Shown piece by piece: positions 46,401 to 54,956 of a DNA stretch of 64,000 nt. Source of the DNA: Ancylobacter pratisalsi. Lineage in GTDB: Bacteria > Pseudomonadota > Alphaproteobacteria > Rhizobiales > Xanthobacteraceae. The DNA lies in assembly GCF_010669125.1 (NCBI RefSeq), contig NZ_CP048630.1:2554001-2618000 (forward strand), in the 5' to 3' direction. A program made the position numbers and the translations under genes. The notes beneath the pieces are model-generated. The model searched no databases, was not told the DNA's origin, and saw only the letters and a list, made by a program, of their open reading frames with translations. Position 1 is the stretch's first letter, and every line of letters starts with the position of its first letter.

Positions 46401-46887
46401 CCGCGAGCGGCTGCAGGCGAGTTTCACCGTGGTCGACGGCCACTTCCAGCAGCTTTTCGGCACGCTTTTCGGCGGCGGTGAGGCGCGGCTGGTGCTGACG
46501 GATTCCGACGATCCGCTGGAAGCGGGGCTCGACATCATCGCCAAGCCGCCCGGCAAGAAGCCGCAGTCGCTGTCGCTGCTGTCGGGTGGCGAGCAGGCGC
46601 TGACCGCCATGGCCTTGATCTTCGCCGTCTTCCTCACCAATCCGGCGCCGATCTGCGTGCTCGACGAGGTCGACGCCCCGCTCGACGACGCCAATGTGGA
46701 GCGCTTCTGCAACCTGCTCGACGAAATGCGGCGGCTGACGGAGACCCGATTCGTCACCATCACCCACAATCCGATCACGATGAGCCGGATGAACCGTCTT
46801 TTCGGTGTCACCATGGCCGAACGCGGGGTGTCGAAGCTGGTTTCCGTCGATCTCGCCACCGCTGAAACGTGGCGCGAGGCGAGCTGA
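43435..46887 (+). CDS. smc: Chromosome segregation protein SMC
   Basis: 1150 residues. Walker A GPNGCGKSN (31-39), two long coiled coils rich in Ala, Glu and Arg around a hinge (about 505-640), the ABC signature LSLLSGGEQALTAMAL and Walker B PICVLDEVDAPLDD at the C-terminus. It forms the condensin-type ring that organises the chromosome. ATG 43435 starts MKFTRLRLTGFKTFVEP, the canonical opening. The kleisin partners are not in the window. Confidence 0.97.
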   Translation: MKFTRLRLTGFKTFVEPTDMLIEPGLTGVVGPNGCGKSNLVEALRWVMGESSYKAMRAEGMDDVIFGGTTTRPARNTAEVMLVVDNLDRSAPAIFNDTDTLEISRRIERESGSAYRVNGREVRARDVQLLFADASSGSRSPSMVRQGQIGEIVGAKPSARRRLLEEAAGVAGLHARRHEAEMRLRAAETNLTRLEDVIGQITSQMDALRRQSRQASRYRAVSTDIRRNEAALLWLRWLEATGALGEAGQAFDLAQREIAACTLAQGEAARQAAIAAHGIPALREADAAAAATLQRLTLARGELDRDEARASARREELDRRLVQLGGDVERERSLAADAEDMLMRLVEEAMELEEAQAGAEEMAQEAVAAREEAAARLADSERAFADATAAHAEGAARRGALERAVREAAERLARLGRESEQLAAQRRALEAGGGAHRLDERREAADLAQESFAAAEGAAQEAEAAHAQARAALDAARRPLAEAERTAQRLDTEARTLAKLLDVGAGKRWPPVLDSIRVARGFEAALGAALGDDLDAPDAAEAPVHWSLRAGEGDPALPEGVEPLSLHVEAPAALARRLAQIGVVERADGARLAPGLRPGQRLVSREGDIWRWDGLDAAADAPTAAARRLAERNRLADIEAELVEARAVVATHKAALEAAEAALRAAGVRENASREARRAALRAMETAREELVRAERAAADEAARLAALVASLARVEGERDDAAIALEGARESVDALSPPVESEALLAEARAGVAQDRAALAEARARADGVMREREQRARRLAAITTEQASWQSRASGTGERVAALEARLAEAANERAELDDAPNLFAGRRRALLNETAKAEIARNEAADALARAEAGQQEADRMARAALDSLAAAREAGARGEARVEALRQRRDDLMREVADMLDGTPENAREIAGFEPDSELPTMDTVEAELERLKRERERLGAVNLRAEEEFSEVETQQQGLVAEREDLTEAIKRLRQGILGLNREARERLQASFTVVDGHFQQLFGTLFGGGEARLVLTDSDDPLEAGLDIIAKPPGKKPQSLSLLSGGEQALTAMALIFAVFLTNPAPICVLDEVDAPLDDANVERFCNLLDEMRRLTETRFVTITHNPITMSRMNRLFGVTMAERGVSKLVSVDLATAETWREAS

Positions 46888-47050
46888 ACGGTGGGCCGTG
46901 CTCGCCTATGGGGCGTTCGGCGTATTCCTCGGCGTTCTCTGGCATGCCAAAAACACGGTTGTCAGCTTCCCTTGGTGCGAGAGTGGCTCCGGAAGGGCTG
47001 CGACAGGGTGTCCACCCGCCTAATTTGCACATATTTTTCAAAGGGTTAAA

Positions 47051-47064
47051 ACGTGAATTCACGT
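47051..47064. promoter_or_regulatory. 14-bp palindrome just upstream of atp promoter
   Basis: ACGTGAATTCACGT is a perfect palindrome ending two bases before the -35 element of the atp operon. Its position suits an activator or repressor site. No regulator is assigned. Confidence 0.5.
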
Positions 47065-47066
47065 CC

Positions 47067-47095
47067 TTGACACCCCTTTGGGCGATCACTATGGT
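47067..47095 (+). promoter_or_regulatory. Sigma-70-type promoter of the atpIBEF'F operon
   Basis: TTGACA (47067-47072), an exact 17-bp spacer, and TATGGT (47090-47095). This is the best housekeeping promoter match noticed in the window, 55 nt before atpI. Confidence 0.72.
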
Positions 47096-47149
47096 GCGCG
47101 CGGTTTCGGGGGCGGAAAATCATCCTCCGGCTGAGTTCGAGCGCAGGTT

Positions 47150-47518
47150 ATGGACGACCGGAATAAAACGGACGGCCAGAAGGGTTCGGGCACGCCGGAA
47201 ATTTCCGACGCCGAGCTTTCGGGCAGACTCGAGGGGCTTGGCGCCGAACTGAAGAAGGTTCGTGCCGAGCGCAAGATGGACGAGGTGTCCTCCGTTGCGG
47301 ACAGGACATCGACCTCGGCGGGTATGGCGTTGGCTTTCCGGTTGGGAGCCGAGTTCGTTGCCGGGGTTCTGGTTGGCGCTGGCCTTGGCTGGGGTTTCGA
47401 CCGTCTTCTCGGGACGACGCCCTGGGGATTTATCGTGTTCCTGCTGCTCGGCTTTGGGGCGAGCATTATGAACATGATGCGCGCCGCCGGCGAGACCGGC
47501 CGGAAAACGCCGTCCTAG
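47150..47518 (+). CDS. atpI: ATP synthase protein I
   Basis: 122 residues. A charged N-terminal helix (SGRLEGLGAELKKVRAERK) is followed by two TM helices (about 60-80 and 90-110), the alphaproteobacterial AtpI/AtpZ pattern. It assists assembly of the c-ring or Mg uptake; it is not part of the finished enzyme. First gene of the F0 operon. Confidence 0.9.
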   Translation: MDDRNKTDGQKGSGTPEISDAELSGRLEGLGAELKKVRAERKMDEVSSVADRTSTSAGMALAFRLGAEFVAGVLVGAGLGWGFDRLLGTTPWGFIVFLLLGFGASIMNMMRAAGETGRKTPS

Positions 47519-47622
47519 GGCGGGGCGTGACGAGCAGTTGATTTTAACGATGCCGCCTGCGGGCTGGCGTCAGATACGGGGCCGGCGCCGGAAGGTGCCG
47601 CGTTTGAGGGCAGCGACCGGCG

Positions 47623-48387
47623 ATGGCCAGCGGAAGCGTGATCGATCCGATCCACCAGTTCCAGATCCACAAGATCGTGGACCTGGGGGCACCCGGCGGT
47701 GTTCAGCTCGCCTTCACGAATTCTGCCGCGTTCATGTTCGGCATCGTGGCGCTGATCTTCTTTTTCCTGACCTTCGCCACGCGCGGCCGTACTCTTGTGC
47801 CCGGCCGGATTCAGTCGATGGCGGAGATGTCCTACGAGTTCGTCGCCTCCATGGTGCGCTCGACCGCCGGCAACGAGGGGATGAAGTTCTTCCCGTTGGT
47901 GTTCTCGCTGTTCATGTTCGTGCTGGTCGCGAACTTCGTCGGCATGATCCCCTACACCTTCACCGTGACCAGCCATCTGATCGTGACCGCCGCACTGGCG
48001 CTGATCGTGATCCTCACCGTGATCATTTACGGCTTCGTGCGGCACGGAACGCATTTCCTGCACCTGTTCGTTCCCTCGGGTGTCCCGGCCTTCCTGCTGC
48101 CCTTCATGGTCGTGATCGAGGTGATTTCCTTCCTCTCGCGCCCCATCAGCCTGTCGCTGCGTCTGTTCGCCAACATGCTGGCCGGGCACATCGCGATGAA
48201 GGTGTTCGCGGGCTTCATCGTCATGATGAGCGCCTCCGGCCTCTTCGGCCTGCTGGGTGGGGCGCTCCCGCTCATCATGGTCGTGGCGCTGACGGCTCTC
48301 GAATTCCTGGTCGCCGCGCTGCAGGCTTATGTCTTCGCGGTGCTGACCTGCATCTATCTCAACGACGCGCTGCATCCCGGTCACTGA
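47623..48387 (+). CDS. atpB: ATP synthase F0 subunit a
   Basis: 254 residues, five or six TM helices. The essential Arg lies in [14 protein letters not shown] and the proton channel continues to the C-terminal helix [17 protein letters not shown]. Part of the proton path against the c-ring. The gap to atpI is 104 nt with no gene. Confidence 0.97.
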   Translation: MASGSVIDPIHQFQIHKIVDLGAPGGVQLAFTNSAAFMFGIVALIFFFLTFATRGRTLVPGRIQSMAEMSYEFVASMVRSTAGNEGMKFFPLVFSLFMFVLVANFVGMIPYTFTVTSHLIVTAALALIVILTVIIYGFVRHGTHFLHLFVPSGVPAFLLPFMVVIEVISFLSRPISLSLRLFANMLAGHIAMKVFAGFIVMMSASGLFGLLGGALPLIMVVALTALEFLVAALQAYVFAVLTCIYLNDALHPGH

Positions 48388-48452
48388 TCGGCGCGTCGCG
48401 GGACACTCATCCAGCCTTCAAATCAATCAGCGAAATTCAATAGGAGAAGACC

Positions 48453-48680
48453 ATGGATCCGATTGCCGCCAAGTTCCTCGGCGCCGGTCTCGCTTGTCTC
48501 GGCATGGGCCTTGCCGCTATCGGCGTGGGTAACATCTTCGGCAACTTCCTCTCGGGCGCCCTGCGCAACCCGTCGGCCGCCGACGGCCAGTTCGCCCGCG
48601 CGTTCATCGGTGCGGCGCTCGCGGAAGGTCTCGGCATCTTCGCGCTCGTCGTCGCGCTGGTTCTGCTGTTCGTGGTCTGA
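48453..48680 (+). CDS. atpE: ATP synthase F0 subunit c
   Basis: 75 residues, two TM helices joined by a polar loop with LRNPSA. The proton-binding carboxylate is Glu58 in [11 protein letters not shown], as in H+-coupled c-rings. AGGAGAA precedes the ATG. It forms the rotor ring. Confidence 0.97.
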   Translation: MDPIAAKFLGAGLACLGMGLAAIGVGNIFGNFLSGALRNPSAADGQFARAFIGAALAEGLGIFALVVALVLLFVV

Positions 48681-48761
48681 CGCCTAACGTCGCGGGCGGG
48701 TCGCGCTGCGGCCTGCCCGTCGCGTCGAGCTGTCGTTCTACTGACCGAGGAAGCCTGAACC

Positions 48762-49376
48762 ATGTCCGAGACCCAGGGTCCGGCCGGTATTTTCGTCATC
48801 GCCCAGGCGGACGCACCTGCCGCGCACGCTACGCCGACCCATGCCGGCGTCGAGTTCGAGGTGCCGGCTGGAGAGGCGCATGCCGGGGGCTTCCCGCCCT
48901 TCGACGCGCACACTTTCCCCTCGCAGCTCATCTGGCTGGCGATCGCCTTTGGCGCGCTTTACCTGTTGATGAGCCGCATCGCGCTGCCGCGCATCGCCAA
49001 TATTCTTGAGGAACGTCACGACCGTGTCGCCGACGATCTCGAGGAGGCGGGCAAGATGAAGGCGGAGAGCGAGGCGGCGGCCGAGGCTTATGAGCAGGCG
49101 CTCGCCAGTGCCCGCAACAAGGCCCATGGCATCGCCACCGAGACACGCGACACGCTTTCGGCGGAATCCGAGGCGAGCCGCAAGTCGCTGGAGGCCGAAC
49201 TCGCCGCCAAGCTGGCAACGGCCGAGGAGAAGATCCTCGCCACCAAGACCGCGGCAATGACCAATGTACGTGGCATTGCCGTGGACGCCGCTGGCGCCAT
49301 TGTCGGTGAGCTGATCGGCTCCACGCCCGCTCCCCAGGCGGTCGAGGCGGCTGTCGATCAAGCCATCAAGAACTGA
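48762..49376 (+). CDS. atpG: ATP synthase F0 subunit b'
   Basis: 204 residues. After an N-terminal segment of about 55 residues comes one TM helix (SQLIWLAIAFGALYLLMSRI) and a long charged coiled coil. The b' and b pair is usual in Alphaproteobacteria and cyanobacteria, forming the peripheral stalk. Followed by the b gene after 10 nt. The symbol for b' is used variably (atpF', atpF2, atpG). Confidence 0.94.
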   Translation: MSETQGPAGIFVIAQADAPAAHATPTHAGVEFEVPAGEAHAGGFPPFDAHTFPSQLIWLAIAFGALYLLMSRIALPRIANILEERHDRVADDLEEAGKMKAESEAAAEAYEQALASARNKAHGIATETRDTLSAESEASRKSLEAELAAKLATAEEKILATKTAAMTNVRGIAVDAAGAIVGELIGSTPAPQAVEAAVDQAIKN

Positions 49377-49386
49377 GGGCGCGGGT

Positions 49387-49869
49387 ATGGGTACAGCTGA
49401 ACTCTGGGTAGCCATCGCCTTCGTCATCTTCATGGCGATCGTGATCAAGGCCGGCGCCTTTTCCAGCATCACGCGCGCGCTCGACGGGCGCGGCGAGCGC
49501 ATTCGCGCCGAGCTGGAAGAAGCCCGCCGCCTCAAGGAAGAGGCGCAGAAGCTGGTCGCCGAGTACACGCGCCGCCAGCGCGAGGCCGAGGCCGAGGCCG
49601 AGGCGATCATCACCACCGCCAAGGCGGAGGCCGAGCGTCTCGCGATCGAAGCCAAGACCAAGCTCGACGACCTGGTCACGCGCCGTACCAAGATGGCTGA
49701 GCAGAAGATCGCGCAGGCGGAGGCGCAGGCGCTGGCCGACGTTCGGGCCGCTGCTGCGGATGCCGCGGTAAAGGCCGCCGAAACCCTGCTCGCTGCGAAT
49801 GTGGTGGGCCAGACCGCCGACAAGCTGCTCGACGAGGCCGTCTCCGAGGTCAAGTCGAAGCTGAACTGA
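49387..49869 (+). CDS. atpF: ATP synthase F0 subunit b
   Basis: 160 residues. TM helix at the N-terminus (ELWVAIAFVIFMAIVIKAGA) and a coiled-coil rich in Ala, Glu, Arg and Lys. It is the last gene before a strong terminator, so the operon is F0 only; F1 genes lie elsewhere, as is normal for this class. Confidence 0.95.
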   Translation: MGTAELWVAIAFVIFMAIVIKAGAFSSITRALDGRGERIRAELEEARRLKEEAQKLVAEYTRRQREAEAEAEAIITTAKAEAERLAIEAKTKLDDLVTRRTKMAEQKIAQAEAQALADVRAAAADAAVKAAETLLAANVVGQTADKLLDEAVSEVKSKLN

Positions 49870-49892
49870 ACGGCTCGACACGCAAGAATTTG

Positions 49893-49927
49893 AACGCCCG
49901 GTCGCCGCGCCGGGCGTTTTCTTTTTG
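49893..49927 (+). terminator. Strong intrinsic terminator of the F0 operon
   Basis: AACGCCCGG (49893-49901) pairs with CCGGGCGTT (49910-49918) around an 8-nt loop, and a TTTTCTTTTT tail follows: the clearest rho-independent terminator in the window. Confidence 0.9.
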
Positions 49928-50292
49928 TGCGCCGGGCGCGGTGACGGGGGTGAACTCGAGCGGCGGACGGGAGAGGCCAGCCGCACCGCTGCGGTGATGC
50001 GTGTGGCACAGATTAGCGCCCGGCCCCGAGGGGCGCGCTTGGGTCCCGAGCGGGACGTTCCATGATCGAGGCGCGCGGGCGCAGGCGGGCCTTCGATCGA
50101 GCCGGGTCCGTGGCCGCCGGGACGGTCAGGGAGTCGTCATCTGCGGAAAGGCCTCATCATCTGTTCGCCGAATCTGGCGCGCATTCCCGGCCGGCTGTCC
50201 CGGCAGATGATCCCGGTTCATGACGTTTGCCGGATGGCTGCGGGGCTTCTCACCTCGGGTCCATCAGCGCGGCATGATGGTGGCCGCGGAGA
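49928..50292. other. 365-nt gap without a supported gene
   Basis: Between the atp terminator and the convergent SleB gene. GC-rich, with short inverted repeats such as GTCCC-N4-GGGAC, but no frame with recognisable similarity, good ribosome site or periodic codon choice on either strand. I see no RNA gene fold that I can name. Confidence 0.4.
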
Positions 50293-51603
50293 TCAGCTCG
50301 ACCAGCGCCGCGGCCGGTAGAAGGTGTGCTCGCCAATACGGTCGAGCTTGCGCATCTCTCGGATCCAGTTCGGGCGGACCGAGCGGGCATGATAGTGGGT
50401 GGCCCGGCCGACTTTCTCATCCCACACGCGCCCGTCCAGCATGTCGCTGGCGATTTCCTTGGCCTGCTTCCACATCTCTGGCTCGGTGATCACGTCCTTG
50501 ACGTTGTCGCAGGCGAAGGTGAACTGGCAGCCGAGTTTGCGATTGGCGTTCTGATAAACCGCACGGCACACGTCGGCGGGATAATAGCCGGAGAAGACCC
50601 GGTTCATCACGACCTGCGCCACGGCAACCTGGCCCCGGCGCGGTTCGCCGCGGCTCTCGAAATAGACCGCTTCCGCAAGGCATTTGACCGATCGGGCGAG
50701 GCGTTTTCCCGAAAGGCCAAGGCGCTCGGCGGGCGTCGGTCCTTCGACAATGCGTGTGTCGGGGGATGCGCCGTCGGACTTTTCGGCTGTCGACGTGCCG
50801 CCGTCGGTATCGGGAGCGCCCTCGGCGTGCAGGAAGGGCTGCGGCGGCAGGGCGATGCTGTCATAGCCGAAGATGAAGGCCGACTGCCGGTATAGCGGCA
50901 ACTGGTCCTGGCCATCTGCCAGTGTGTCGCCCTCGTCCGGGCCGGTATCCGGTTCATCGGGGCCGAGCGCAATTGCCGGCGTGCCGGCATCTTCGAGCTG
51001 GGTGGGATCGCCGGTCGGGTCGCCGGCCGATACCGAGTAGACGCCCTCTGTCGCGCGCGTCGCGGCGCTCGGTAGGTCGGCAATGTCCTCGTCGACCTCG
51101 TAAGGGTCCGTGCCGATACCCGCACGAATGTTGGCAGGAGTGCCGGTTCCCGTGCCCGTGCCCGTCCCTGTCCCTGTCGTGGCGCCTGCCATGGTGCCGG
51201 TGCCGGCGCTGACAAGGGTTGACGGGGTCGCCACGCCGGCGAGCGGGTCGGGGGCGAGCGGGTCTTCGCCGAGGGCTGCGGGGCCGGGCTGCGGGGCGAG
51301 GGCGAGACGGTCTGTCTTGTCCGAGCGATTGATCTCAATGGCGAGCGGCACGGCGTGTGGCGCTTCGGGAATGGCGGAGCTGGCAAGCAGTGACGAGTGT
51401 GAGGGCCAGGCGAAGGTGGCGGCCTTCAACGTGTGCAGCGAGCCAGAGAGCACCGAAAGGCGCACGCGCTCGGCAACGCCGGGCTGGCGGGCCAGAAGAC
51501 CGGTGATGTCCTGCGGGCCGATGGTGACGCTGCCGCCGCCCACCATGGCCGCAAGCAGCGCTATCCTGATCCCGTAGCTTCTGACCCGTTCGGATATGTG
51601 CAT
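50293..51603 (-). CDS. SleB-type cell wall hydrolase with long linker
   Basis: About 436 residues. An N-terminal signal-anchor (YGIRIALLAAMVGGGSVTI) is followed by a long low-complexity region (about 90-310) with a six-fold Thr-Gly run, and a C-terminal SleB/hydrolase_2 domain: CLAEAVYFESRGEPRRGQVA with the catalytic Glu, CQFTFACD and ATHYHARSVRP. It probably cleaves peptidoglycan as a lytic transglycosylase. A TTAACC inverted repeat lies about 92 nt upstream. Confidence 0.9.
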   Translation of the reverse strand: MHISERVRSYGIRIALLAAMVGGGSVTIGPQDITGLLARQPGVAERVRLSVLSGSLHTLKAATFAWPSHSSLLASSAIPEAPHAVPLAIEINRSDKTDRLALAPQPGPAALGEDPLAPDPLAGVATPSTLVSAGTGTMAGATTGTGTGTGTGTGTPANIRAGIGTDPYEVDEDIADLPSAATRATEGVYSVSAGDPTGDPTQLEDAGTPAIALGPDEPDTGPDEGDTLADGQDQLPLYRQSAFIFGYDSIALPPQPFLHAEGAPDTDGGTSTAEKSDGASPDTRIVEGPTPAERLGLSGKRLARSVKCLAEAVYFESRGEPRRGQVAVAQVVMNRVFSGYYPADVCRAVYQNANRKLGCQFTFACDNVKDVITEPEMWKQAKEIASDMLDGRVWDEKVGRATHYHARSVRPNWIREMRKLDRIGEHTFYRPRRWSS

Positions 51604-51694
51604 TCGACGCCTACGCAACAACAGAACCGCGCCACCGCGTGGCTCGCCGGCGACAGGCAAGACCTCGCGTGCATGACTTCATGGTTGTCGCTTA

Positions 51695-51715
51695 TTAACC
51701 TTGCGAGCGGGTTAA
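51695..51715. promoter_or_regulatory. TTAACC inverted repeat upstream of SleB gene
   Basis: TTAACC (51695-51700) and GGTTAA (51710-51715) separated by 9 bases. TTAACC resembles half of the CtrA cell-cycle site; the spacing differs from the canonical TTAA-N7-TTAA, so this is only a candidate. Confidence 0.35.
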
Positions 51716-51765
51716 TGCCGGCCGCGCTGGGCGCGATGATGGTCATTTCTGGAAAAGTTGCGGCG

Positions 51766-52773
51766 TCAACGCGGCGCTGCTGCGCGGCTCAGCCTGTCGG
51801 CAATGGCCTCGCCCAGCCCATGGCGGGGGAGGGGGACGACCGCGATCGCGCGCGCGCCGCTGGCGTCGAGATCGCGCAGATAGGCAAAGAGATGCGCGGC
51901 CGCCTCGACAAGCTCGCCGGAAGGGCTGAGGTCCCGGTACGCCCGCGCTGCCTCGAAACCGGGCGGGTGGGCGCCGGCGAAGGTGAGGAGCGCCTCGCCT
52001 GGACGCACGTCCCGCGCGTTGAGACGCACCGGCACGGAGGGGGCGTAATGCGAGGCGAGCATGCCCGGCGCCAGCGGGGCAATCTCGGCGCCCGGTTCTT
52101 CTGGCGCTTTCGGGGAAGGGCTTTGGATGGATTGCCGCAGGGCGGCCTCTATCTCCTCGCGCGGCAGGCCGCCGGGCCGCAGCATCACCGGCGTTTCGCC
52201 GGTGCAGTCGAGAATGGTCGATTCCACGCCGACGAGGGTCGGGCCGGCGTCGAGAATGAGATCGATGCGACCCTCGAGGTCGGCGAGGACATGTGGCGCG
52301 GTGGTCGGTGACACATGGCCGGAACGGTTCGCGCTGGGCGCGGCGACGGCGCGTCCCACCATGCGCAGAACCTGCCTGGCGATCTCATGGGCCGGCACGC
52401 GGATGGCAACACTGGCGAGCCCCGCGCGTGCCAGCGCGCATGTCGGCCCGTCATAGGCGGGGACCACCAGCGTGAGCGGGCCGGGCCAGAACCGCTCGGC
52501 GAGCGTCTCGGCCGAAGAGGTCAGATGGCCGACCTGCCGGGCGGCGGCAATGTCCGGCACATGGGCGATGAGGGGATTGAACGAGGGGCGACCCTTGGCA
52601 TTGTAAAGGTTGGCCACGGCTGTGGGGCTGGTGGCGTCGCAGCCAAGGCCGTAGACGGTTTCGGTCGGCAGCGCGACAAGGCCTCCCGCTGCGATGAGGC
52701 GCGCGGCTTCCGCGATGCCGGCGGTGTCGGCCGGCACAAGACGGGTGTTTCGCGGCTCAAAGGGCGCGCTCAC
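51766..52773 (-). CDS. tsaC: L-threonylcarbamoyladenylate synthase (Sua5/TsaC long form)
   Basis: 335 residues. YrdC domain with VALPTETVYGLGCDATSP and FNPLIAHVPD, and a C-terminal Sua5 domain with APGMLASHYAPSVPVRL. It makes the threonylcarbamoyl-AMP used for the t6A37 tRNA modification. GTG 52773 has GGAGAG about 9 nt upstream and was preferred to the longer frame starting 57 nt earlier. Confidence 0.94.
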   Translation of the reverse strand: MSAPFEPRNTRLVPADTAGIAEAARLIAAGGLVALPTETVYGLGCDATSPTAVANLYNAKGRPSFNPLIAHVPDIAAARQVGHLTSSAETLAERFWPGPLTLVVPAYDGPTCALARAGLASVAIRVPAHEIARQVLRMVGRAVAAPSANRSGHVSPTTAPHVLADLEGRIDLILDAGPTLVGVESTILDCTGETPVMLRPGGLPREEIEAALRQSIQSPSPKAPEEPGAEIAPLAPGMLASHYAPSVPVRLNARDVRPGEALLTFAGAHPPGFEAARAYRDLSPSGELVEAAAHLFAYLRDLDASGARAIAVVPLPRHGLGEAIADRLSRAAAPR

Positions 52774-52956
52774 GCTATTGCTCTCCGCGACAGGGCGAGG
52801 TCGAATAGGAGGTCGCGCCGACGGGGTCAACCGCGGTGCGTGTTTAAAAAGCCGTCCGACCGCGCTGGTCGCGTGGACGGGGCTGGCATATCGTCCACCA
52901 TAACTTAGATATTGCCATCAAGATCATAACGACACGAACAGCAATCCGGGAACGCC

Positions 52957-53886
52957 ATGACCACCCTTCTCATCCAGCACGACGCCTGCCTCGACCACCT
53001 CACGCCGTCGGGACATCCGGAACGGCCGGATCGCGTGCGGGTGCTCAATCGCGTGTTCGAGGACGAGAAGTTCGCCAACCTCGCCCGCGAGCAGGCGCCG
53101 CTGGGCGCGCGCGCGGACATCATTCGCGTGCATCCGGAAGATTTCGTCGAGGCTCTGGAAGCGGCCATGCCGACCGAAGGGTTGGTGCGGATCGATGGCG
53201 ATACGGTGATGTCACCCGGTACCGGCGAGGCGATCTGGCGCGGGGTCGGCGGCGCGGTCCTCGGTGTCGACGAAGTGCTGTCAGGCAAGGTGAGGAATGC
53301 GTTCGTTTCCATGCGCCCGCCCGGCCACCACGCCGAGACGCGCACCCCGATGGGCTTCTGCCTGTTCAACAATGTCGCCATCGCCGCACGCCACGCCCAG
53401 AAGGTGCATGGCGTGGGGCGCGTGGCCATCGTCGATTTCGATGTCCACCACGGCAATGGCACGCAGGAGATCTTCTGGTCCGACCCGAGCGTGATGTACG
53501 CCTCGACCCATCAGATGCCGCTGTTCCCAGGCACGGGAGCCGTGGGCGAGCGCGGGACCTCGGACAACATCGTCAATGCGCCTTTGAACTCGGGTGATGA
53601 TGGCGAGAATTTCCGTGCCGCCTTCGAGAGCCGCATCCTGCCACGGCTGAATGCGTTCGGGCCGGAGCTGATCATCATCTCCGCCGGCTTCGATGCACAT
53701 ACCCGCGATCCGCTCGCGAACCTCAATCTGCTCGAGGACGATTTCGCGTGGGTGACCAAGAAGCTGATGGATGTCGCGGACAAGCATTGCGGCGGCAAGA
53801 TCGTCTCGGTCCTGGAGGGTGGCTACGACCTGGAAGGGCTGGCGCGTTCGGCTTCGGCGCATGTGACCGCGTTGATGCGCGGCTGA
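52957..53886 (+). CDS. Histone deacetylase-family amidohydrolase
   Basis: 309 residues, class II HDAC-like fold. Zinc and catalytic motifs are visible: [37 protein letters not shown] and [10 protein letters not shown]. Bacterial members deacetylate acetylpolyamines, acetoin-pathway proteins or other amides; the substrate is open. It precedes xseB by 68 nt. Confidence 0.93.
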   Translation: MTTLLIQHDACLDHLTPSGHPERPDRVRVLNRVFEDEKFANLAREQAPLGARADIIRVHPEDFVEALEAAMPTEGLVRIDGDTVMSPGTGEAIWRGVGGAVLGVDEVLSGKVRNAFVSMRPPGHHAETRTPMGFCLFNNVAIAARHAQKVHGVGRVAIVDFDVHHGNGTQEIFWSDPSVMYASTHQMPLFPGTGAVGERGTSDNIVNAPLNSGDDGENFRAAFESRILPRLNAFGPELIIISAGFDAHTRDPLANLNLLEDDFAWVTKKLMDVADKHCGGKIVSVLEGGYDLEGLARSASAHVTALMRG

Positions 53887-53954
53887 GGGCGCGGTGGGGT
53901 CGAGTTGGTGGGCGCGAGCCTGTATAACGGCGCGACTCGCAGCGGGAGACAGCG

Positions 53955-54200
53955 ATGAGCGATCTGGCGGACGTGAACGGGCTGAGCTTCGAAAAGGCAC
54001 TGGCCGAACTGGAGTCCATTGTCGCCAAGCTTGAGAGCGGCAATGTCCCGCTGGAGGAATCGATCACCCTCTATGCGCGGGGTGAGGCCCTGAAGGCGCG
54101 TTGCGACGCCCTGCTCAAGGACGCCGAGGCACGGGTGGAAAAGATCACCCTTGGTGCAGACGGCCGCCCCGCCGGTACGCAGCCGCTTGACGGGGAATAG
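53955..54200 (+). CDS. xseB: Exodeoxyribonuclease VII small subunit
   Basis: 81 residues. [25 protein letters not shown] and [20 protein letters not shown] are the two-helix XseB pattern. It pairs with XseA, not present here, for single-strand DNA exonuclease activity. In many Alphaproteobacteria this order (deacetylase, xseB, then dxs nearby) is conserved; dxs lies about 3 kb on. Confidence 0.95.
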   Translation: MSDLADVNGLSFEKALAELESIVAKLESGNVPLEESITLYARGEALKARCDALLKDAEARVEKITLGADGRPAGTQPLDGE

Positions 54201-54209
54201 CGCGGTCCG

Positions 54210-54659
54210 ATGAGCGAGCGGAGCCTGTGCAGTCCCGAGACTGTGCGTCTTCGCGCGCATCATCTGCTGTGCCTGCTGACCTTTGTCGGCAAGGGCTACA
54301 CGCCTGCCTTCGTCGCTCACTATGAGCGGGTTGTCGCCCGGCTGAATGCGGGAGCGGAGGCCGTGCTGGTGGAAGGGCCGGACGATATCTGTGCGCCCAT
54401 GCTGGAAGGCGGCCACCACTGCCTGAAGCCGCGCATTGCCGCGCGCGATACGGAAGCGCTCGCCGCCGTGGAAGCCGCACTTGGCACGCGGATCGGCGTC
54501 GGCGCACGTCTGCTGCTTGACCGGGAGCGTGTCGCCAGGCTGCGCGAGGCGTTCGCGGATGGCTCGATCCGGGCGGCCTGCGTGCGGTGCCAGTGGTCGC
54601 AGCTGTGCACGGAGGTGGCGGCGAACGGCTATGCCGGTGTGCGCCTGATCGGCAACTGA
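54210..54659 (+). CDS. DUF1284 cysteine-rich protein
   Basis: 149 residues. VRLRAHHLLCLLTFVGKGY is the DUF1284 signature, and the cysteines in DDICAPML, HHCLKP and ACVRCQWSQLC suggest a bound Fe-S cluster or metal. Function unknown. It follows xseB by 9 nt, so it is probably co-transcribed, and converges on the DUF1272 gene with 6 nt between stops. Confidence 0.88.
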   Translation: MSERSLCSPETVRLRAHHLLCLLTFVGKGYTPAFVAHYERVVARLNAGAEAVLVEGPDDICAPMLEGGHHCLKPRIAARDTEALAAVEAALGTRIGVGARLLLDRERVARLREAFADGSIRAACVRCQWSQLCTEVAANGYAGVRLIGN

Positions 54660-54665
54660 AGGCGT

Positions 54666-54920
54666 TCAGCCCGCTTGTTCGCTGAGGCAGTCGGGGTTGA
54701 ACACACGATTCGTCGATGCGGGGTGCCGCGCCAGCGCGCCGGGCGGGCGGATGGGGCGACGCACCAGCTCGCCGCTGCAGTTGGGGCAGATGCCGCCAAG
54801 CCTGTCCGTCGCGCAGTCGCTGCAGAAGGTGCACTCAAAGGTGCAGATCATCGCCGCCCGCGTATCAGGCGGCAGGTCGCGATCGCAGCACTCACAGTTC
54901 GGCTTCAGCTCCAGCATCAT
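54666..54920 (-). CDS. DUF1272 zinc-ribbon protein
   Basis: 84 residues with CxxC pairs in CECCDRDLP, CTFECTFCSDC and CPNCSGEL, the DUF1272 arrangement, likely binding one or two zinc ions. The last 30 residues are basic and disordered. No biochemical role is established for the family. It is downstream of the methyltransferase/hydrolase pair on the same strand (36-nt gap) and may share their transcript. Confidence 0.88.
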   Translation of the reverse strand: MMLELKPNCECCDRDLPPDTRAAMICTFECTFCSDCATDRLGGICPNCSGELVRRPIRPPGALARHPASTNRVFNPDCLSEQAG

Positions 54921-54956
54921 GCTTTTTCCTGTCCTGCGGGATGACGCGGCCCGGCG

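Noticed and set aside
50001..50210. Small frame after the atp terminator
   Set aside because: No ribosome site, Arg/Gly-rich random-looking translation, no similarity that I recognise.
51140..51185. Hexamer run in the SleB gene as a phase-variation switch
   Set aside because: The repeat unit is six bases (Thr-Gly codons), so slippage keeps the frame; it only changes linker length.
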